From Proteles cristata cristata (taxonomy: Eukaryota; Chordata; Mammalia; Carnivora; Hyaenidae), in assembly GCA_017311185.1 (NCBI GenBank), contig JAESUZ010005462.1, positions 2,790,001 through 2,854,000 on the forward strand: a stretch of 64,000 nt of DNA, in the 5' to 3' direction. The notes below the pieces were generated by a model, which searched no databases, was not told the origin of the DNA, and saw only the letters and a list, made by a program, of their open reading frames with translations. The translations under genes were made by a program, and so were the position numbers. Positions 57,645 to 64,000 of this stretch are shown here, in pieces; within the stretch, counting starts at the first letter, position 1; every line of letters begins with the position of its first letter.

Positions 57645-57845
57645 GTAGAGCAAGAGTCGACAAGCTATAGCTCATGCACCAAGTGTAGCTGCTGCCTGCT
57701 TTTGTAAATAAAGTTTCACTGAACACAGCCACATCCATTTCTTTACTACCATCTATGGCTGTTTTCACATAGAGTTGAATAGAGACTTTGTGGCTTGCAA
57801 GATGTTTACTATTTGGCTTTATACTGAAAAAGTTTGCCAACCTTT
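57645..57845 (+). mobile_element. hAT-like non-autonomous DNA transposon relic
   Basis: 'gtcgacaagctatagctcat...ttttgtaaataaagtttcac...aagtttgccaacc' is the common mammalian repeat with GGTCGGCAAAC-type terminal inverted repeats. Here both ends are mutated. Confidence 0.7.
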
Positions 57846-58079
57846 TCTGTAGTTATCCTCTTAGAATAGACAGTTGAATTGCTATGGTTATAGATATGAT
57901 CTCTCCAAATGGGAGAGTGTGGAGATGGCAGGATGAGGGTAAGATGAAGAAATACTTACATTTCAGGACTAGAAGAGGGGGAAGAAGTAGTGAGGGGGAG
58001 AGAACAGAGAACAGGGTACAGGTTTATAGGATGGAATTGAGAGAAGGATAGAGGTGTTTGTTATTGTTGGTAAAACACA

Positions 58080-58565
58080 GATAATCATAATATTTATCAT
58101 TAGTGACATTCACTACATTCATAATGCTGTGCACTCATTACCACTGTCTAGTTCTGGAACATTTTTAGTACCCCAGAAGGACAACTCCATATCCAATAAG
58201 TATTTACTTCCTCTTTCACAGCCCTGAATTTGCTCTCTATGGGTTTCCCGATTCTAGATATTGCATATTAATGGATCATACACCATGTGACCCCTTGTAT
58301 TTGGCTTCTTTGACTTGGCATAATATTTTCACAGTTCATCTCTATGTTGTACCATGTATCAGAATATCATCCTTTTTATGGCTGGGTACTATTCCATTAT
58401 ATGGATATACTACATATTGTTTATCCATTCATCTAGGACATTTGGACGATTTTCATCTTTTGGCTCATGCAAATAATGCCATAATGAACATTCATGTACA
58501 AGATCTGTTTGGACATGTGTTTTCAATTCTCTTGGGTATACTTCCTGGCGTAGAACTGCAGAGGT
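58080..58565 (-). mobile_element. L1-type 3' fragment on the minus strand
   Basis: 'cattaccactgtctagttct', 'atggctgggtactattccat' and 'caaataatgccataatgaac' are antisense L1 phrases. The ORF 58271-58567 is a shadow. Confidence 0.75.
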
Positions 58566-59485
58566 GAATTTCGGAAAAGGAGACCTAGTATTGCAAATGC
58601 TTCAAGGGAGGTCAGAAATTAGAGCTGAAAAAGGGCTTTTTGATTTTAGTAACAAGAAGTCATGAGGCAGTTTGCAGTAGTGGTAAGAAGGGAACAACAA
58701 TTGCATTACATAGTTACTCCAAAGCGAGGTCAGGGGTGGGGGACTGCAGGTGTAGGCTACAGGTATGTAAGATTTGGCTGAGAAGAGCTAGACATAGTTT
58801 CTTATCTACTGAAGGCATCCAGGTCAGTGAAGGTTTTTATTTTTCCTGATAGAAGGGAAACAGGTTTTTTTTTCAGAGTGGAGCAAATGGAGTAAAAGAG
58901 AATGTGGTTATGGAAGAGGCAAAAGCAGGGAGGGTGACAGACACAGACAGGCCTGACAGGTAAAAGCAGGTAGCCCTGCACAGGGTTCTAGTGGTACTAA
59001 GGCTGCCATCTCTGCCTGTAGCTGTCTTGTGGGACATTTTATCCAATGTGATTTTCGGTGGTGTTCCTGACTGTGAAGCTTCTTTGGTCTGTGCAATAGC
59101 TTTAATAACTTTCTGATTTAATAAATTTCTGATTCGGTTGGCTGCAGAATGGTTTGCTTGTATGGTATGCCAGTAATCCATAAATGATTCTAGAGTGGGA
59201 AGTGATATTATATGATGGTGGTGAGGTGTGGACAGAGAGATAACAACCAGGTTTTGAAGGCTCCTAAGAACACAAGAGTGCTTGCAAGTAGATCACACCA
59301 GTGATGTAGCTGTGGTTTGATATGTACATTTCTTGGTGAGAAGTGTTGAGAAGCAAAGAGAATGTTGTGGTTTGTGTTTCAGAAGTGGCATCAGGAATTG
59401 AGGGTAAGGTTTTCTTGCTGTACTTTTTTGCACCTAGAGGAATGAGTAAGCAGAGTCCTGAATGTCAGCAGCTTCCTGGGTTTTG

Positions 59486-59736
59486 TTTTTTTAAAGATTT
59501 TTTAAAATGTTTTTATTTACTTCTGAGAGAGAAAGAGAGAGTGACAGAGACAGAGACAGAGACAGCATGAGCAGGGGAGGGTCAGGGAGAGAGGGAGACA
59601 CAGAATCTGAAGCAGGCTCCAGGCTCTGAGCTAGCTGTCAGCACAGAGCCCGACACGGGGCTCAAACCCACAAACTGTGAGATCATGACCTGAGCTGATG
59701 TTGGACGCTTAACCAGCTGAGCCACCCAGGTGCCCC
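59486..59736 (-). mobile_element. CAN-SINE
   Basis: Minus SINE with (GACAGA)n in its AG stretch. TSD about CAGCTTCCTGGGTTTT (59469-) against CAGCTTCCAGGTTTT (59739-). Confidence 0.9.
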
Positions 59737-60090
59737 ATCAGCTTCCAGGTTTTAAGATTTCGTAGACTGATAATTTGAGATTGATATATGGTATATAGGT
59801 TTTCGTTTCTGACAGTAAGAACTTCAAGAATAGCAAATTCCTACTGGGCATCAGTCATTTAATTAAAGAAAAAAATACATTTTACACACTAAAATGTAAG
59901 AAGGATATGCTATCAGAATAAAGAGCAATCAACAATTTACATATTTTTGGCTATGTGACCTACTTTAGTATGATCATCTTTCTCATTTTGTCAAAGAAAG
60001 AGTTAAAAATGTGTCATGGATTAGCGTTAGTCTATTGACTGCATTCGGGAATCAGCATTGATATTGTTTTATTAAAAAAATTATTCACAA

Positions 60091-60263
60091 GAGGAGCCTG
60101 GGTGGCTCATTTGGTTGAGCATCTGACTTTGGTTCAGGTCCTGATCTCACGGTTCGTGGGTTTGGGCCCTGCGTCAGGCTCTGTGCTGACAGCTCAGAGC
60201 CTGGAGCCTGCTTTGGATTCTGTCTCTCTGTCTCTCTTTTTCAAAAATGAATAAACATTAAAA
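60091..60263 (+). mobile_element. CAN-SINE, shortened CT region
   Basis: Plus SINE. TSD AAATTATTCAC (about 60078) against ACATTATTCAC (about 60265). Confidence 0.88.
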
Positions 60264-61269
60264 AACATTATTCACTTGTCTGATTCTCAGAACTCATATA
60301 TAAATTTCCTGGCTTTTGGTGACTATTTTTTTCTGGACTCCAAGGCAGACCACATGATCTCATGGCTATATGATCTAGAGTGGGATTGCGTATTGGAAAC
60401 TAGAGGTGTCTGGAAGAATTTGGAGTTACTGTACTTTATAACACTTCTTCCTGATGCCTATAACTAAGCAGTAGTTAGTTGGTTCATTGAGATTTCCTTT
60501 CTTACCACTTTCTTTGGCATTCTGGGCAGACTCCTTAGGCAATTTTCCTACCTCATAAAGAATAACAGCAGCAGCTAGTAGTCAGGAGTCCCCAGTTAAT
60601 TGACTCTTACAGCTCTGTTTCTGCAGCTGTGCCTAGTCTTTGTGCATGGAAGGAATATTCAAATTATTGTTGTGTTGTTTCAGTAATTTGGGAACCTGAA
60701 ACTGAAATCAAGTTTTGGGGAGCTTCTGAGTGGTTTTGACTTTGTTTTGTGAGGTCAGTCAACCCTTAGTATGCTGGGGAAAAAATATTGAGTGAATTTC
60801 ACATGGATGAATGGAAAGATTTTTGGGGGTTGTTTTTGAGGGGAAGTGATAAAATACATAATGGATTTTTCAGAGAGGTTTGCTTTTTCACATTTAAATG
60901 TAAACCTTGAAATAGAGACTTAGGAATTGGAATAGATATTGAACTGCCTCTATTATTTCTTTTTTCTTCTAGCTCTTTGTGGCCTATAGTGGTATTTTAT
61001 TTCATCCATTTTTCTATTTGACTAATTTAAAAGGTTTTGAGTTAGTTTAACTTACATAGTATTTTCTTTCTGTTGTCTTTAATCTTTAATGATGTTTGAA
61101 CATACAGATTTTAAACTAAGCATAATCAAAAGTTTATATTATTGTCATACTATTATTATGGGAATTTTGATTTTAATTGCTAAAAACAGGGAGTGTTTTA
61201 AAAGGAATTCTTTTAAAAGGAATTCTGTTTAAATGGCAGATCATTAGTATCCCAACTGGAAATCTTAGA

Positions 61270-61410
61270 AGATTCTCTATAAAGGGCACAGTGGTTAGTG
61301 GAGGGCTTAGGGTTGGGTCCAGGAAACGTGAAATTACTACTTAGCTTTTCGAACAGTGCAGATCACTTAACCTTTATGGGCTTTGGTCTTTCTCCTCTTT
61401 AAATATACAT
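61270..61410 (+). mobile_element. MIR relic
   Basis: 'aaagggcacagtggttagtg...cagatcacttaacctttatg' follows sense MIR. Confidence 0.6.
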
Positions 61411-61999
61411 TTCAAGAAATAGATGTAAATATGCATATAAAGACATCTAAATTTACTTTTTGCTTTCCTAAGTTAAAATTTACAGCATGTATAATGGAAA
61501 CTAGATGTAGTAGGACTTTAACTTATGTGGGTTATTTTAAGGTTTGGGTTTGGGAAGAATTTTAGGAATTAGCCCACTGCAGGACCCTGTAGAAGAAGTC
61601 AGCCTTGGCTCTTTGGAGGTGTATTCCAGTGTCACAAAGGCTGTCATGGAAGAGGCAGCATTGTTGCCCCCAAAGGCATCTTGGAAAGATGACCACAGTA
61701 AATGCAGTGACAGAGGGTGTTCCTCGGGGCCCTGGGAAGGAATAAGCCTTCGAGGTTTACAAGGTAGAGGCATATGTACCCCCTGGGTTACAGTTTTGCC
61801 TTCTTCAGATAGAACAACGAAGTGTGCTTTGAAAGATTAATTTCTTTTTATAACTTGACAGTTTTTATTTCCTATTTAGTTGCAGTAAGATTTTGTTAAT
61901 AGGCAAATATTTTTGTCAGGGATGATTTTGGTAAAGCTCCCATTTCTGGTATCTTAGGCCTGGCCTTGGAATTGAGAGAAATCTGTTCCTAAAGGAAGA

Positions 62000-62190
62000 G
62001 GAGAGCCAGATGAACATGGGTTTGAATCCTGACCTCAGTATTTACTGGGTGCCATGGGCAAATTTCTGCATCTCTCTATACCATTCTCACCTGTGCTAAG
62101 AAGTAATAAACCTACCTCCAAGTGCTATGAGGATTGAATTGTAAGAAAGCGCCTTGCACACTGGCATTCAGGAGATGGGAGCATTGCTAT
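62000..62190 (+). mobile_element. MIR relic
   Basis: 'catgggtttgaatcctgacc...gccatgggcaaatttctgca...ctatgaggattgaattgtaa' is sense MIR. Confidence 0.78.
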
Positions 62191-63391
62191 CCTAGAGGGT
62201 CATTTTGGTTTTTCCTGTATGCCAGATGGGATACAGATAGTCCCTTATCTCCTGACACCTGATTGAAACTTCTCCCCCAACTTCCCCTTCCCCACACCCT
62301 CTGTAGCAGAGTCCTGGGTGAGGGTGGAGCTGCAGCAAGGGGTGGGTGGGGGTGCCCACTTGGCTTAGGCTTCAGAGACCCCTGAAACTATTCTCTTTTC
62401 CTTGCTTCCTCCTCCCCTAACATACAAAGCTGTAAAGTTTTCCCCAGGAGCCTCTGATTGCTGTTGTTGCCAAGTTCCTGGCTGCCCCCCATTGTTGACT
62501 GGAACCTTATTTTACCCTGTTTCTTAGACATCATATCTGGACTCCCACATGATGAAGGTGTCACCAGAGAGCGTGGGGCAAGGAAGGAGCTCTGCAACAC
62601 TACCAAGTTTGACCCAAGAAAGGCATTCCGTGTAGAAAAAGCATCATTAAGGGGTACTCTTATTACTACATGGCTTCAGGACCAAAACTTGTGTTCAGAT
62701 GAGTACTCTTCCTGTGGTGAACTGGGTTTCAGGTTTCACATAGCAAGTGTATTTTGGTCAGGATTTGTTAAAGGACAGCCTTTTGGCCAGTTGGTACTAC
62801 CAGTCCAAAAGCCCACCAGACAGGCTGCTGTGGGGGTGGGGTAGGGCTGCTTTCTTGATTGCACTCTGCAACAAGTGCCTCCTTTCTCTTAAATGCGTGG
62901 TTCCCCCCCCCCCATTCAAAGATGGCTTTAGTTCTTCTGCTCAAGGCCTACATTTAGCATGAGGGTGGAGGGGGGTTGGAGTGGACAGTGAAGAAACAGG
63001 AAGAGCTTACAAAGTAGAAGGGAAGGAGAGAGGCAGAAGGCCACAGAAGTGCTGAGAAAAATACAAGGGTAGTGGTGGCATTTTAGTTCTGAGCCTTTCG
63101 ACTTTTTAAGTCATTTTCCACTATGAACAGATCATTTAAATCAGTGATGAGCTGTCATAAATATTTAATAATGAAGGACATTCACATTGACAGAGTTTTG
63201 TTGTTTTCATTCAAGAAGACCCAAGCACACCTTGATGGGCCTATTTAAATAGTTCTACAAACACATGATATATCAGTGAAAGAAGGTGTTACTTGAACGA
63301 TGGTTTATACAGAACAGTGTAGTTTCAATGAGGTAAGCATATGGCTATTCTCATATGCTTCTACACATATGTGAAGAATCTCTTACATCTT

Positions 63392-63528
63392 TTTATGATG
63401 TTTGTTTGTTTGTTTATTTATTTAGAATCCCAAGCAGGCTCCTTGGGGCTTGATCTCCCTGAGATTATATAACCTGAGCCCAAATCAAGAGCCAGCCACT
63501 TAACCAACTGAGCCACCCATGCATCCCT
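63392..63528 (-). mobile_element. CAN-SINE with internal deletion
   Basis: Minus SINE of only about 137 bp with a (TTTG)n tail and a missing AG-rich segment, yet with a perfect 17-bp TSD AGAATCTCTTACATCTT (63375-63391 and 63529-63545). Confidence 0.93.
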
Positions 63529-63639
63529 AGAATCTCTTACATCTTAACGAAGATGTTACTTAAAGGGTGCAACATACATAGTGTAGTTTCCTTTTTTGCT
63601 TATGTTGATTTAGTTTTATATTTTTACTGATTTTTTTTC

Positions 63640-64000
63640 AAGTTTTTTTTTTTAATTCCAGTGACTGAACATATAGTGCCATATTAGGTTCAGGTGTAGC
63701 ATTTAGTGATTCATCGCTAACATACCACACCTGGTACTCATCTCAGTGAGTCCTTTCTTCAATACCCATCACCCATTTAACCCATCCTCCCTGCCCACCT
63801 CCCCTCCAGTAGCCATCAATTGGTTCTCGAGGGTTAAGAGTCTGTTTCCTGGTTTGTTTTACTCCGCCCCCACCTCATGTTCATTTGTTTTGTTTCTTAA
63901 AGTCCACATATGAGTGAAATTATATGGTATTTGTCTTTTCTAACTGACTTATTTCGCTTAGCATAATACTCTCTAGCCCTATCCATGTTGTTGCAAATTG
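63640..64000 (-). mobile_element. L1 3' end on the minus strand, runs off the window
   Basis: Antisense text such as 'gttcaggtgtagcatttagt', 'cacatatgagtgaaattata' and 'ctatccatgttgttgcaaat' is the 3' part of carnivore L1. Confidence 0.8.

Larger units (their letters stand above)
38490..64000 (+). other. GMDS: GMDS intron 1 (5' part)
   Basis: Intronic DNA extending beyond the window, consistent with the very large first introns of mammalian GMDS. It consists of unique sequence plus the repeats listed separately. The parts not listed (38601-39430, 39871-40850, 41136-42446, 43085-44430, 45850-46275, 46443-47500, 50850-51932, 52167-52482, 56286-56780, 57242-57645, 58566-59465, 59753-60076, 60278-61270, 62190-63374) hold no gene, RNA gene or repeat I can name. 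ORFs such as 62458-62844 (128 codons) have no recognisable domain. Confidence 0.85.

Noticed and set aside
62458..62844. 128-codon + ORF in GMDS intron 1
   Set aside because: No domain and no exon-like borders. Most likely a chance frame in a GC-richer intron patch.

Overview
This 64 kb window is vertebrate nuclear DNA from a cat-like carnivore (Felidae or a close feliform). The main evidence is more than thirty tRNA-Lys-derived SINEs of the carnivore CAN-SINE (SINEC_Fc-type) class. Each has the head 'CCTGGGTGGCTCAG', a pol III B-box-like 'GGTTCGAGCCCC', a CT-rich stretch and an AATAAA-rich tail, and most have visible target-site duplications (TSDs). Carnivore L1 fragments, MaLR LTRs, MIR, L2 and MER5-type relics make up most of the rest. 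There is no bacterial-style gene content.

The only cellular coding sequence I can support is exon 1 of GMDS (GDP-mannose 4,6-dehydratase) at 38388-38489 on the + strand. It lies in a CpG island/promoter at about 37850-38600 and ends at a consensus GTGAGT donor. Everything from 38490 to the window end is the start of a very long intron 1. Everything left of about 37.85 kb is the 5' intergenic flank.

The most informative accessory feature is a betaretrovirus-like (class II, HML-like) endogenous provirus on the minus strand at 2049-8141. It has two LTRs (446 and 450 bp, six substitutions and three small indels between them), a perfect 6-bp TSD (ATTGCT), a tRNA-Lys1,2-type primer-binding site, a leader splice donor and a polypurine tract. 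Reading along the minus strand it holds gag matrix, a shortened capsid, dUTPase, a stub of reverse transcriptase, about 650 bp I cannot assign, RNase H (split by a young SINE), integrase and a broken env. Nucleocapsid, protease and the RT core are missing. The body is much more damaged than the 98.7% LTR identity would suggest. This implies either that an already defective copy was mobilised in trans, or that the LTRs were homogenised later.

The layout is as follows. 0-2 kb: L1 3' ends. 2-8.1 kb: provirus. 8.1-37 kb: gene-free flank with SINEs, a 3.9 kb antisense L1 broken up by SINEs (about 21.9-25.9 kb), an internally duplicated LTR (about 17.9-19 kb) and runs of MaLR LTRs (29.2-30.8 and 35.5-36.2 kb). 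37.85-38.6 kb: GMDS promoter and exon 1. 38.6-64 kb: GMDS intron 1 with MIR, L2, SINE and L1 insertions, including an L1 5'UTR/ORF1 abutting an inverted ORF2 fragment near 55.48 kb. Apart from the provirus and exon 1, open reading frames of about 100 codons are either inside repeats or have no recognisable domain, and I do not call them genes.
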